Positions 24,246 through 34,199 of a DNA stretch of 64,000 nt are shown in pieces. The notes beneath the pieces were generated by a model that did not search any database, had not been told where the DNA came from, and saw only the letters and a program-made list of their open reading frames with translations. The DNA lies in the IMG/VR virus record IMGVR_UViG_3300031857_000082, positions 1-64,000 of that record; one strand, given 5' to 3'. Position 1 is the stretch's first letter, and the number at the start of each line of letters is the position of its first letter. This DNA is from a virus. The position numbers were made by a program, and so were the translations under genes.

Positions 24246-24880
24246 TAGACTTCCTCTAGAGTTACAGACACATTACAAAAATCGTAAGTATTTCTACCTC
24301 TTTTAACAACTGACAAATCAAATGAGGCAAAGTATACTTCTACTAATTCGTTATACTCGCCAAGTCTATTAAATTGTGGATCGTCATTTTCATCCAGCAT
24401 ATTACTATATCTATCTGCAGCAATCATAACCCAAAATGAACCTGGATTATTGTTATACCAGTTTCTCATTTCTTCTGCTCCAGCACCACCGTCTGAGGTA
24501 TATTGAATAAGGTTTGAGGCTGTAGGTTTTCCAGTGCTAGCACTAAACTCTGGATTTTTATTAAAGGCTCTTGAGGGTAGCATTTCCCAATTTAAAGATA
24601 TTCTAAGTTTATCTGCTACATGGTATGAACGCATTTTAGCATTAATAGTTCTTTTTCTATTTTCAATTCTTTCACATGAGTATTCTATTGGTTGTCTATT
24701 ATCATCAGATAGAATTATAAAATCTTCATATTCTACCCCCGTTGGAACTAGAGTAGTTGCTCCAGCAATAGATATATGAGTATCTTTTGTCCCATAGGTT
24801 TTAGACCAAGCAATTGCTTGTGGTCTTTTTGGAAGGCTGTTTAGATTCCAACGACCATTTAGATATGAACTACTAGCCAA
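24245..24880 (-). CDS. Minor tail protein (distal-tail-like), 211 aa
   Basis: Beta-rich protein located directly after the tape measure (eight-base overlap) and before the large hub protein, the usual site of the distal tail protein that connects tube to tip. Strand-rich segments (THISIAGATTLVP, ELVEVYFASFDLSVV, YDFCNVSVTLEEV) fit a tail-tube-related fold. The identification rests on position and composition. Confidence 0.7.
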   Translation of the reverse strand: MASSSYLNGRWNLNSLPKRPQAIAWSKTYGTKDTHISIAGATTLVPTGVEYEDFIILSDDNRQPIEYSCERIENRKRTINAKMRSYHVADKLRISLNWEMLPSRAFNKNPEFSASTGKPTASNLIQYTSDGGAGAEEMRNWYNNNPGSFWVMIAADRYSNMLDENDDPQFNRLGEYNELVEVYFASFDLSVVKRGRNTYDFCNVSVTLEEV

Positions 24881-27800
24881 CTTTTACACCTCTTAGACTT
24901 CTTGACTCTACTTGTTTAATCTTTGACATTACGGCATTTGCTATTTCATCAGGAGATGCGTCTGTTCCTGCAACATTAACATTAATGCTATAACTATTAT
25001 TATACAGGCTAGGATTAGTTTTTGCACTACCCTTTGGCATTGCTCCGCCAGGATATATATTTCCGTTTAATTGTTCAAGCAATGGCATATAAGCACTAGC
25101 AACTGATTTTCTAATTACAAATTCTCCAGGAGTTAGTAATGCTGGAACACGATCTGTATTTCCCATTCCTGGAACCATACTTCCATATGCCATTTTTATT
25201 GCTGGAGGTGGCTCATTTGATCCCTTGTAGTTAACCCTTCCACCCATTGCATATAGCGGTGGATTTATTTTTAATTTGTATCTACTGATTAATAAATCTC
25301 TTTCTCCTTCACTTAAAACTTTATTAGCACTATTATTAATAAATCTATTAAAATCTGAAAGTGCTGCACTTTTTGCAGATCCCCTTAATTGACCATTAAT
25401 TGCTTTAGTTATTTGCTCTGCCCTCTTAACATATTTATCTTGTTGTGCCATTGGCGTTCCTGATCCTGTGTTGCTTGCTCCTCCAGAACCACCTCCGCTA
25501 AATGAGACCCCGCTTGCCTGACCTATTTTTTGTAACTCTGCAAAAATTTGTCTATAAACTTCAAGATTTGCAGTATTGTTTGCAAGACTTTTTAACTCTA
25601 ACGCATATCTTTCATCTGCTAATTTTTGTTGTAACTGTAATATAGGAATTTTTTCTTCTTCTATTTTTTTAATATCTAAACCTATTTGGTATATTCTTTC
25701 ATTTGATGCTTTAATGGCATCTTCAATTTCTTTTCTTGTCATCAATACGCCATTGACGCTTATCTTTATTGCCTTTATAGCATTTTCTCTTTGAACTTCT
25801 AGGGCTTTTCTAGCATCTTCTATTTTATATAATGCTTCTTGAGATGTTATTTCTGCAGCCGCTTGTGCTGCAGCCCCAATATCTCCGCTAGTAAGGGCTG
25901 TTGCTAAATTAATTCTTGATTTTTGTCTATTTGCATTTCTTTGATTTGCATTATCAACCTTGTCTAATGCCTCAACTCTCTTATTATATTCTTCATTAAT
26001 TTTTTCTTCTTGTTCTGATATTTTATCTAAAGCATGCTGTCTTACTTCATTTAAATCTTGTTCTTTTTCAATCTCATCTTGCTTTGCATTTATTCTTCTA
26101 TCAATCAATGTTATTTGTCTATTATAAATTTTATCTTGAATGTCAAGAACTTGCATTCTTTTATCTTCAGCACTTGTCAATCTATTTGTAATATCTACAG
26201 TATTTTTTAAATAGTCTTGATATGCTTTTTCTAAACTTATTCTTTGTTTTTGTGCCTTATTAGCAATTTCAATAGCAAGTGCTGGATCCATTTGTGCTAT
26301 CTGTGCATCTGTCAGCATTGATTGTTTCTTATCAGAATTTAATACCTTTAACGCTGCTATGTATTGTTTTGTTTGTTTAATTCTTTCTTGCATCATTTGA
26401 ATTTCAGTTTTATCTCCAGTGCCTGTTGTAGAGGCTGGGGTGGTTTGTTGATTCATTGCTAATAATGTTTTGTTCATTTCATCCATTTGTCCATAGGCAG
26501 CCACTGCACCAGATAATGATATATTTTTTCCAGCCTGTGTTATTCTACCTTGTATGTCTGCTATTTGTACTGCATATGTTATAGAAGCAAACTTGTTTTC
26601 TAATGTTAAGTTATTAAAGTCTTTTATTTTATTTAAAACATAATCAAACGATGATTCGCTACCACCAATTTTAATTGCAAAATCTATAGCGGCTTTCTTC
26701 ATTTGACCTGGTTTGCCACTACCCATATTTTTATAAATATCGCTAAATTCTTTTATTGCATCTTTATTTCCTGTTTCAATCTCTAATAATAACTTGCTTC
26801 CACCCAATGCTAGATTTCCATTTTTATCAAATCCAAATGAGTATAGTAATTCTTGTAATTGTCCTGCTTTATCTAATCCAACAATGTCTACCGCTGCTTT
26901 AAATGATGCTGCATTAGATGAAGAAAGATTATTTTGTGCCCACATTGCAAATTTTGATGCTTCAATTTCATTTCCAACAAACTTATTGGTCCACTCCACT
27001 GCTACAGAATTATCTTTGTTTTGTATAAAATCAACTAACATAACCAAATCTTCTGGCCTTATTTGACCAGATGATACCTGCAATAGTACCTGTGCTGACT
27101 TTCCTTCATCTAACTTGTTAGAAATTTCATTTATTTTCTTTACCTGTTCTTCTGTGTATCCACCAAGTATCAACTGATCCTTTAATGCTTGTGCAGTAGC
27201 ACCTTTATCAGAAGTTGCATTTAATGAAAATTGAATTTGTTTTTGTGCTTCTTGTTGTAATGAATTTGTTTTTTCAATTATTTCATTATATTTAGATTGA
27301 GTAATTGCACCCTTTTGTAATTCTATATTTGCAAGTGCTTGTGTTTCTTCAGCAGATTTAAATGTTTGTATTGCAGATGAGATATTAAAAGAAGAGTCTT
27401 TAAAGTCTTGATTTCCTATTGTGTAAGTTCCTCCCCTACCCGCTGATATAGCAGTTCTTGCTGGCCCCTCCATAGAACCTTTATATTGACCTCTTTGTTG
27501 TGTCAACCTTAATAAGGCTTCAGAACCTGATCCTTGTGAAGATATTTGTCTTATAACTTGATTTGACAAAAGAGAGTCTTTAAGTTCTACGCCCACTACT
27601 CTTGCAAACTCTCCACCAGAAGTTGCGTCCATCATTCCACTTGCTATTGCGTTTTGAATATAAGAAGACAGTTCAGAACTTCTTTCTGTTGAAGACATCC
27701 CTCTTAGACTTTGTAAAAATGCTTGACCTTGCTCTGTTTGTAATGCTGCAAAAGATTCTTCTTGTGCTTGAAGTTGTTTATCTGTAAATTTAACGCTATT

Positions 27801-30800
27801 AGATAAAGAAATTTGTAATGGAGTTTGTTTTCCTAAAATTTTTGCCATTACATCTAGTGCATTTGCTGCTCCACCTGCAGATGCACCTTGTTTAGCAGAC
27901 TCTCTTGCTGCCTTATCTATGCTTTCTCTATATTTCTTTAATCCTATGGCTGTTGCAGTAACTGCTGCAATTAAAATTCCCCATGGTCCAAAAAGTTTCG
28001 GTATTAAACTAGGAAATATAGACATTGCTAAAATAGCAGGAGTAAGTGTATTTATAAAATTTCCTACTCCATTTACGTATTTATTTGTGGCTTGTTGCAT
28101 TTGCTGACCTATCATTGGAAGAACAAATCCAGCACTCATAAGGCCCATTCCCATTGCTGGGTTTTTTGCCATATATTGAGCAACTCTTGATTGCATATTT
28201 GGTCTTAAACTAGAAGTTGGTCCTGCAACCCCTCTATTATTTGTTGCTAGATCCATAACTAATCTATTTTGTTCATCTGTTGCAAAATATTGAACGCCTG
28301 GAATTTTTCCACCCTTGTTATATCCAGCCATACTGCCGTTATTAATTGCTTTTAATAATGCCATATTGTTTCTAGTTGCTTCTTTGTTTACTACAAATTC
28401 CCCTGGAGTTAGCATTGCTGGAACGGTATCTGTGTTTCCAGATCCAGGAACTATATTTCCTCTATTAAATTTAGCAATACCACCTTTATTAAGGCCTAGT
28501 GTTCTTTTAAGATTTTCATTATAGTCATCTACTAAAGATGGTCTACCTCTAGAGATTCTTGAAAATTCATCATCAGTAACTTGTTTTCTAATTTTACTTA
28601 ATGCTCTATCTCTTACATCTTGGTACCCAGGACTATATACTGCCCATTGATTTTGGCTTTTCCATTCACTATATCTGCTTTGAACAATGTCTTCTAAGCC
28701 TTTTGCTTTTCTAAAAAATTGTCCTATATCTAATTTGATAGAACCTTTTTGTAAAATTTTTGCATAATCTACTGCAGCATCTGCACCAACAAAAGGTGCT
28801 AATTCATCAATCATATTCATAGATTTTGGATCTAATCCAGAAAGATTCATAATTGCAGGTTTGCCAACTCTTCCTCTTTCAAATATTGCTTTTCCTCTTA
28901 ATCCACCTAATGCGTATCTAGGAATCATGCCACCTTTATTTCTAAAAATTGGTTCATCTGGAGATAGTAAAATTTGTGATTCAAAATCATAAAAATCTTT
29001 TAATAACCTAGAAGTTTTTTGTTTTTTTCTTGGAGAATATGGAATACCTAATAATTCAGACACAATCATTTTTTGTTTTTCAAATTCTTTAATATTTATT
29101 GGAGCACCTATTCCTAAACTACTATATAGTTTACTTTGATTAAATTCTTTTGGTTCTACAACTGCTTGACCTAAATATCCTTTTAAACTATAGCCCCTAC
29201 CAGACTGTCTTTGTTTTTCTATTCTGGTTTGGGTATGGTGTGATCTATCTCCAAGTTTTCTTCCATCTCCTCCTATAAATGCTAACTCAGCAATATCATC
29301 TCCTACGTATCCTTTATTTTTCAAAAAACTTGTTAAGTCAAGAATCTCATTACTTTCATTTGAAATTGTATTCCATCTTAAATCTTTAGGATCTGTTTTA
29401 ATTTCTATTTGTCTTATCTTGTTTGCTTCAGAATATAATTTTTTTCTAATAGGAGCAAGATCTTCTATTCCGCTATTATTAAATCCAGATTTTTTAAATA
29501 ACATGTCTATTTCATCATTACTAAATCCACTTTGTCTTAATGCCATAGCATCATTAAGTCTTGCACCTTCTACAACATCTGTCCAACTTCTTGATCTTAA
29601 TCTTTGTAATACATTTTTATCAAATGCACCTAATTGTGGCCTTAGTTGTTTAATTTGCTTTCTCATTCTTGCACCTATAAGCATTCCTATATTTGCATAT
29701 TGAACACCTGGAATTTTTCCACCCATACCATATTTAGGTATCTTTCCACCCATACCATACATATGAGCACCTTCAAAGCCAGCAGGTCTCTTAGTACCTC
29801 TCCAACTTTGTTGCATTCTTGTATATGACTGTCTATTTAAATCTTCATAAGTAGATCTATTAGCCATTTGACCAGTGCTACTTCTCATTCTTTGTTTCAT
29901 TACATTTGCAGTATCTTCTGATAATAATCTTTGTAAATGATCTGGAGATAGTCTATTTAATAGTGCTTCATTTTGTAATTCTTTTACAGAAACAAATTTA
30001 ACATTAGCATATTCAGGTTTATCTATTACATCTTGAATTCTTTCAAGTCCTTTACTATCTAAGAATCTTACTTCTTTACCCGCATTTTTTGCTGCTATAG
30101 AATCAAAATTATTTTGTAGTGTTGTCTTATAAGCAGTCTTTGCCCATTTTTGACCAGCGTATGCATCTATCATCCACATACCAATGTCGCTTGTCATTTC
30201 TCTTCTAAGTTGATCTAGTGGTACGCCTCTCTTATCAAACCCACCCATTACTCTATTTCCAACTAATTGTTTATTTGTAGTTGGATTAACAAGATATACA
30301 AGATTATTTAGTTTACCTAATACTTCTCCAGTTGCTCTTGAAGATACTGATGCAGTTCCTAAAGGCATTCTTCTTCTATTTGGTGCAAATACTGAAAGTT
30401 CTGATGCTGCTTTTTCTGCTGCTTGCCTTGGTCCTAAGTAAGCACCAGGGTTTGCATATGTAGTGCCACCCTTATTGTATCCAGCACCTCCACCATTAAT
30501 TGCGTATAGTAATCCTAAATTCTTTTCAGTTGCCTGTTTATTAACAATAAATTCTCCAGGTGTAAGCATTGCTGGAACGGTATCAGAATTGCCAGTTCCT
30601 GGAACAGTAGATCCGTCACTCATAAATATTCTTCCACCAGAATTTCTCATTTGTGGTGGTCTGATTATTCTTCCACTTGCTGCTCTTCCTGTTTGAGCAA
30701 GTCCTGCTGCAGTTTGTCCAATACCCATTGTATAAGGTGCAAGTCTTGCTGCTTCCATCATTTTTGCTATAAGAATAGTATATGAATCGCCTAAGTATTT

Positions 30801-32702
30801 AACTGCACCTGCTGCACCCATTGCTTCTGAAACTTGTTTTCTAAGTGCACTATTGGTAAATTCTGTTGCAGTTCCTAATTGTTGTGCAGCAAGGGCTGCT
30901 TCAATTTCTGCTGTTGAAAAATACTTAGTTGACTGGGTTGCATTTTTAAATGCTCCAACAATACCACCTTGTAAAAATCCTTTACTAAAAGCACCCATGA
31001 ACTGAAATAGTTTTGCAAGAGTACCAGTTAAGTTCATCAACAAACCAAAGAACATCGTTCCAGCGGGTATAACAAGACCAGTAATAATAGTTGCAAATGC
31101 TATAAACCTCTTTGAAAAATCTGGTAGGCTATTAAATGCATCTGCGATGCTAGTAGCAAAATTAACTAATGGAATTGCTAACTTAACAAATATTTCACCT
31201 ATAGGGGCTATTGCTAATTTAAACTTTTCTACTGCCGCTTTTAATTGAACACTAAATGCTTCTTCAATAGTTTTTAATTCTCGATCAGCAGTCATGGCTA
31301 ATTCTTCAACACTGTACCCCATAGTAGCCATAACCTGTTGAGCCTGAGATCCATCTCTAATAACGTTTTCAAATAAAGCACCTAATCTTGCATATTGGTA
31401 CTTACCAAATACTTCTTCTAATGCCTGTTGTTGTTCAAATTCTCCTAGTGTTGATAAGGCCTTAGCAAATGCAGTAACTGTCTTCATTAAGTCACCTTGA
31501 TTAGTTTGAATAATTGCATCTAAATTGACGCCAAACTTACCTAGTGTTTCCGTTGCTGATTTGCTTGGATTAATTAAAGATGCAAGACCAGACTTTAAAG
31601 CGTTTGCACCCTGTTCTGCACTCACACCACCTTCTTGCATTGCTGCTAGAAATACGGTTAAATCTTTTACGTCTCCACCCAAACCTTGAATTACTGGTGC
31701 TACACGTGGTATTGCTGCTGCAATATCTTGTAGGCTTACTACAGTTTGGTTTTCTACCATATTTAGATAGTTAATAGTATCTGCTAATTCATTTCCTGAA
31801 AGTTTAAAAGCACTTTGAAGTGCAATGGTTGTTTCTAATGCTGCATTTTGATCCATCTGGCCAAGGGTTGCTAGTCTTGTAGCCTGACTTACTGCATCTG
31901 TTAAATCTGAATTTCTTCTACCTGCTGCTGCAGCCTGGGCTGCTAGACTCATTGTGTCTTTAACTGCTATACCATATTTAGTATATTCTCTACCAAGATC
32001 TTGTACTGCTTTTAAGTTATCTTGCATTTCTCTTGGAGTTGTAAATAAGTCTCCATATACTTTCTTAAATGCTACCGTTTGTTTTTCTAAATCAGCAAAT
32101 ACCTTGCCTGCTGTTGTTCCAAATATAGTTAATGGAACTGTAAAACCAACCATAAGTTGACGTCCAGCCCATTGTACGTTTTTACCAAAATTTACAAGTT
32201 GAGTTGTTCCCTGTCTAAACATTGATGAAAGAATCTGAGTTCTTTGAGAAGCAATAGTAGCCTGATCGGCAAATGCTTGTAGTGGTCTAATTGCAAGAGC
32301 GTCTTGCATTCCTTTTGATGATTTGGCTGTTGCGATAAATTGAGTTTGAAGTACGCTAGCCTTTTGTCTTGCTAAGTCTAATGTTTCTGCAAATAGTGCA
32401 CCATTTTTTACATATCTTGCACTAAAATACTGTCCAAGTGTTGCTTGTCCTTTTTTAAGAGTATCATCTAAGGCTCCAGCAGCAGTACGCATTCTTACTG
32501 ATTCAGCAGTAAATACCTTGCTGGAGTTAACCATATCTGCAAGGCTAGAGGCGTATTTTTGAGAGGCTGCTAATGAAGCAGCGTTATTTTTATTTAATGA
32601 TAGGAAAACAGAATTAATCTGTTGTTGTAAAATCTTTAGTTCTGCAGCAGATTTGCCAGTATTGATTTCAATGTCAACAATACCTTTTACTACTTCAGCC
32701 AC
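24873..32702 (-). CDS. Tail tape measure protein, 2,609 aa
   Basis: The largest gene of the window. The first ~500 residues are helical, with features of the phage tape-measure core (VGFTVPLTIFGT near 185, a conserved helical block to ~490). Membrane-like stretches lie at about 525-560 and 1540-1600. Three hinge-type repeats of PGxGNxDxVPAxLTPGEF occur near residues 700, 1420 and 2515, with many GG-K-I/G-G motifs. Between the first two repeats is a ~640-residue region of mixed composition that looks like inserted globular domains. Long coiled coils follow (about 2000-2380). The protein sets tail length, is ejected with the DNA and forms the channel in the host membrane. Confidence 0.93.
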   Translation of the reverse strand: MAEVVKGIVDIEINTGKSAAELKILQQQINSVFLSLNKNNAASLAASQKYASSLADMVNSSKVFTAESVRMRTAAGALDDTLKKGQATLGQYFSARYVKNGALFAETLDLARQKASVLQTQFIATAKSSKGMQDALAIRPLQAFADQATIASQRTQILSSMFRQGTTQLVNFGKNVQWAGRQLMVGFTVPLTIFGTTAGKVFADLEKQTVAFKKVYGDLFTTPREMQDNLKAVQDLGREYTKYGIAVKDTMSLAAQAAAAGRRNSDLTDAVSQATRLATLGQMDQNAALETTIALQSAFKLSGNELADTINYLNMVENQTVVSLQDIAAAIPRVAPVIQGLGGDVKDLTVFLAAMQEGGVSAEQGANALKSGLASLINPSKSATETLGKFGVNLDAIIQTNQGDLMKTVTAFAKALSTLGEFEQQQALEEVFGKYQYARLGALFENVIRDGSQAQQVMATMGYSVEELAMTADRELKTIEEAFSVQLKAAVEKFKLAIAPIGEIFVKLAIPLVNFATSIADAFNSLPDFSKRFIAFATIITGLVIPAGTMFFGLLMNLTGTLAKLFQFMGAFSKGFLQGGIVGAFKNATQSTKYFSTAEIEAALAAQQLGTATEFTNSALRKQVSEAMGAAGAVKYLGDSYTILIAKMMEAARLAPYTMGIGQTAAGLAQTGRAASGRIIRPPQMRNSGGRIFMSDGSTVPGTGNSDTVPAMLTPGEFIVNKQATEKNLGLLYAINGGGAGYNKGGTTYANPGAYLGPRQAAEKAASELSVFAPNRRRMPLGTASVSSRATGEVLGKLNNLVYLVNPTTNKQLVGNRVMGGFDKRGVPLDQLRREMTSDIGMWMIDAYAGQKWAKTAYKTTLQNNFDSIAAKNAGKEVRFLDSKGLERIQDVIDKPEYANVKFVSVKELQNEALLNRLSPDHLQRLLSEDTANVMKQRMRSSTGQMANRSTYEDLNRQSYTRMQQSWRGTKRPAGFEGAHMYGMGGKIPKYGMGGKIPGVQYANIGMLIGARMRKQIKQLRPQLGAFDKNVLQRLRSRSWTDVVEGARLNDAMALRQSGFSNDEIDMLFKKSGFNNSGIEDLAPIRKKLYSEANKIRQIEIKTDPKDLRWNTISNESNEILDLTSFLKNKGYVGDDIAELAFIGGDGRKLGDRSHHTQTRIEKQRQSGRGYSLKGYLGQAVVEPKEFNQSKLYSSLGIGAPINIKEFEKQKMIVSELLGIPYSPRKKQKTSRLLKDFYDFESQILLSPDEPIFRNKGGMIPRYALGGLRGKAIFERGRVGKPAIMNLSGLDPKSMNMIDELAPFVGADAAVDYAKILQKGSIKLDIGQFFRKAKGLEDIVQSRYSEWKSQNQWAVYSPGYQDVRDRALSKIRKQVTDDEFSRISRGRPSLVDDYNENLKRTLGLNKGGIAKFNRGNIVPGSGNTDTVPAMLTPGEFVVNKEATRNNMALLKAINNGSMAGYNKGGKIPGVQYFATDEQNRLVMDLATNNRGVAGPTSSLRPNMQSRVAQYMAKNPAMGMGLMSAGFVLPMIGQQMQQATNKYVNGVGNFINTLTPAILAMSIFPSLIPKLFGPWGILIAAVTATAIGLKKYRESIDKAARESAKQGASAGGAANALDVMAKILGKQTPLQISLSNSVKFTDKQLQAQEESFAALQTEQGQAFLQSLRGMSSTERSSELSSYIQNAIASGMMDATSGGEFARVVGVELKDSLLSNQVIRQISSQGSGSEALLRLTQQRGQYKGSMEGPARTAISAGRGGTYTIGNQDFKDSSFNISSAIQTFKSAEETQALANIELQKGAITQSKYNEIIEKTNSLQQEAQKQIQFSLNATSDKGATAQALKDQLILGGYTEEQVKKINEISNKLDEGKSAQVLLQVSSGQIRPEDLVMLVDFIQNKDNSVAVEWTNKFVGNEIEASKFAMWAQNNLSSSNAASFKAAVDIVGLDKAGQLQELLYSFGFDKNGNLALGGSKLLLEIETGNKDAIKEFSDIYKNMGSGKPGQMKKAAIDFAIKIGGSESSFDYVLNKIKDFNNLTLENKFASITYAVQIADIQGRITQAGKNISLSGAVAAYGQMDEMNKTLLAMNQQTTPASTTGTGDKTEIQMMQERIKQTKQYIAALKVLNSDKKQSMLTDAQIAQMDPALAIEIANKAQKQRISLEKAYQDYLKNTVDITNRLTSAEDKRMQVLDIQDKIYNRQITLIDRRINAKQDEIEKEQDLNEVRQHALDKISEQEEKINEEYNKRVEALDKVDNANQRNANRQKSRINLATALTSGDIGAAAQAAAEITSQEALYKIEDARKALEVQRENAIKAIKISVNGVLMTRKEIEDAIKASNERIYQIGLDIKKIEEEKIPILQLQQKLADERYALELKSLANNTANLEVYRQIFAELQKIGQASGVSFSGGGSGGASNTGSGTPMAQQDKYVKRAEQITKAINGQLRGSAKSAALSDFNRFINNSANKVLSEGERDLLISRYKLKINPPLYAMGGRVNYKGSNEPPPAIKMAYGSMVPGMGNTDRVPALLTPGEFVIRKSVASAYMPLLEQLNGNIYPGGAMPKGSAKTNPSLYNNSYSINVNVAGTDASPDEIANAVMSKIKQVESRSLRGVKVG

Positions 32703-33378
32703 TATTCAATCACCTCATAATCTAACCCTTCGCCAATACCGAATCCTGCTCTTTGTGCTGCAGCACCCTGTAATGAAACTATGTCATTTGGATTAGTTGT
32801 TTTACCACCACTAAATGCTTTGGCCTTAATTCTTTCCCAAGCATCTTGACCATTGGACGAATCGGAGTTCTTATCTAAATCAACGCCTTGCATTGCTGCC
32901 AGGAATTTACGATTATCGTTTTCTTCCTTTTGCTTTGCTTGTAGTATTGCTACTAACTCTGGCATCGATATACTGTCCTCCATCTCCTCGTAATTCTTCC
33001 AAAAACCTAGAAGAAATACTTTGGATTCTAGTTCGGCTAGATCTAGTTCGTTCCAACTAGAGCCGCCGCTAGTGCGTTTGGGTCGTTCAACTTAATACCT
33101 GCCGCTACTTCAATAACTTTATAAACAGTTGGAAGATCAATTAAATCTTCTAATTTTGCTTTATCAGCAATATCTGGCTTATATTGTTTCATTGCAATAA
33201 CTGCACAATCAAGTAGAAGGTCCATAGATTTAATGTTGTCTTCTGCTATTTTTTCATCTGATATTTTTTGAAATTCTTTCATAAAATCTCTTAATACAGA
33301 AATTTTTAATGGTTTCATTTCTACTTTTGTACCATCTTGTAATTCAATTTCTACAACTTCGTAAACACTTGTTGCCAC
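32702..33378 (-). CDS. Tail assembly chaperone, long form made by -1 frameshift
   Basis: Join of 33378-33076 with 33076-32702 on the minus strand. Ribosomes slipping back one base at CCCAAAC leave the short frame after residue 101 and continue for 124 residues, giving about 225. No stop occurs in the -1 frame between the slip site and 32702. The joined region reads SGGSSWNELDLAELE then KVFLLGFWKNYEE, a block typical of the second tail chaperone of actinophages. It overlaps the tape measure start by one base. The long form binds the tape measure while the short form helps recruit tube subunits. Confidence 0.88.
33043..33378 (-). CDS. Tail assembly chaperone, short form
   Basis: 111 residues, small helical acidic protein in the standard slot between tail tube and tape measure. 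I start it at the GTG at 33378, because AAGGAGG lies six bases upstream; a longer reading from 33417 would begin upstream of that site with an unlikely leader and inside a promoter-like element. It ends at a TAG ten codons after the slip site. Produced in excess of the frameshifted form, it assists assembly of tail subunits around the tape measure. Confidence 0.88.
   Translation of the reverse strand: MATSVYEVVEIELQDGTKVEMKPLKISVLRDFMKEFQKISDEKIAEDNIKSMDLLLDCAVIAMKQYKPDIADKAKLEDLIDLPTVYKVIEVAAGIKLNDPNALAAALVGTN
33076..33082 (-). promoter_or_regulatory. -1 ribosomal slippery heptamer CCCAAAC
   Basis: In frame zero the codons read GAC CCA AAC, an exact X-XXY-YYZ heptamer. The -1 frame stays open from here to 32702 and encodes a well-conserved-looking chaperone extension. 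The zero frame stops ten codons later. Confidence 0.9.
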
Positions 33379-33384
33379 GTAAAG

Positions 33385-33391
33385 CCTCCTT
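33385..33391 (-). promoter_or_regulatory. Ribosome-binding site fixing the chaperone GTG start
   Basis: AAGGAGG six bases before the GTG at 33378. This near-perfect site decides against the upstream start at 33417. Confidence 0.8.
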
Positions 33392-33405
33392 AAGACTATA
33401 TAAAA

Positions 33406-33414
33406 ATTATAGCA
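33406..33414 (-). promoter_or_regulatory. Extended -10 promoter for chaperones and tape measure
   Basis: Minus strand TGC-TATAAT directly behind the terminator of the tail-tube gene. No -35 match; the upstream bases are the hairpin. The start of transcription would be near 33400, giving a short leader containing AAGGAGG. Confidence 0.6.
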
Positions 33415-33415
33415 C

Positions 33416-33444
33416 AAAACCCACCCCCCAAAAAGGAGAGTGGG
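33416..33444 (-). terminator. Rho-independent terminator after the tail tube gene
   Basis: Minus strand 10-bp stem (33420-33429 with 33435-33444, two G-U pairs) with a five-T loop, followed by TTTTG. It lies 22 bases after the tail tube stop. Confidence 0.7.
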
Positions 33445-33466
33445 CCAAGTGTTTTATTAAGTTGTA

Positions 33467-34150
33467 TTACATTTGTGCTGGGGCTTGTCCAACTGTTCTG
33501 TCGACAATTTTGCCGTATGAACCGTTAGATGCTGACAACAGACGGAATGTAACTTCGAACATAGAAGGTGTATCACGCTTTGCAGAAACTGATACATTCT
33601 CGATTGAGAGTGCACGGTTTGCTACGTAAATACGTTCTACTGCGTTGTTTCCTGTTTTTGTTGGATCTCCAGATCCTGGACCAACAGCAACAAGAGCACG
33701 CTCTACTGGAACATCGCCAATATCTCCTGAAGAGAGATTTAAGCGAGCACCGCCGAATCCTTTGTCTGCTTCTTTTGCTGCAATTGCAGTAACCAAGTTA
33801 TCAAGTGTTGCTTCTGCAAAACCTGTAACCATAGAAACTTGCATACCTTGTTTGTAAAGTTTTGCAACGTCTAGCAATTGATCAACTTGAACTTCACCAA
33901 AGTCTGGTTGGAATTGTAATTCCAAACCATTCATTGTGTAGCCAACACTTGACCAATCTGCTGAATCAGCAAGGGTGTCTTTGTAGGATGAGTTAGCCTG
34001 AAATGCTGGAAGATCAGAAGTTCCTGTTCCAGTAAATGAGTAAATTGCTGATGCACCTGTTCCTGAAACGTATTCCAGTGGGCTATCTGCAATAAACAAT
34101 GCTGCTGCACCTACGATGATTTGTTTTGAATCACCACGTGTATATGCCAT
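33467..34150 (-). CDS. Major tail tube protein
   Basis: 227 residues, beta-rich with Gly/Ala/Ser, consistent with the tube-forming fold. Segments such as VGYTMNGLELQFQPDFGEVQVD and the C-terminal SMFEVTFRLL strand fit actinophage tail proteins. Located after the connector genes and before the chaperones, which is the canonical position. GAGGAGG stands before the ATG, and the gene has its own terminator, as expected for a highly expressed structural gene. The tube subunits stack around the tape measure. Confidence 0.85.
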   Translation of the reverse strand: MAYTRGDSKQIIVGAAALFIADSPLEYVSGTGASAIYSFTGTGTSDLPAFQANSSYKDTLADSADWSSVGYTMNGLELQFQPDFGEVQVDQLLDVAKLYKQGMQVSMVTGFAEATLDNLVTAIAAKEADKGFGGARLNLSSGDIGDVPVERALVAVGPGSGDPTKTGNNAVERIYVANRALSIENVSVSAKRDTPSMFEVTFRLLSASNGSYGKIVDRTVGQAPAQM

Positions 34151-34199
34151 ATTTTTTTCCTCCTCTATTTTTTAACATAGTGGGGGCGTATCCTCAATA

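Noticed and set aside
33379-33417. Upstream start of the tail chaperone at 33417
   Set aside because: The added residues lie over the -10 box and upstream of a near-perfect AAGGAGG site that serves the GTG at 33378.
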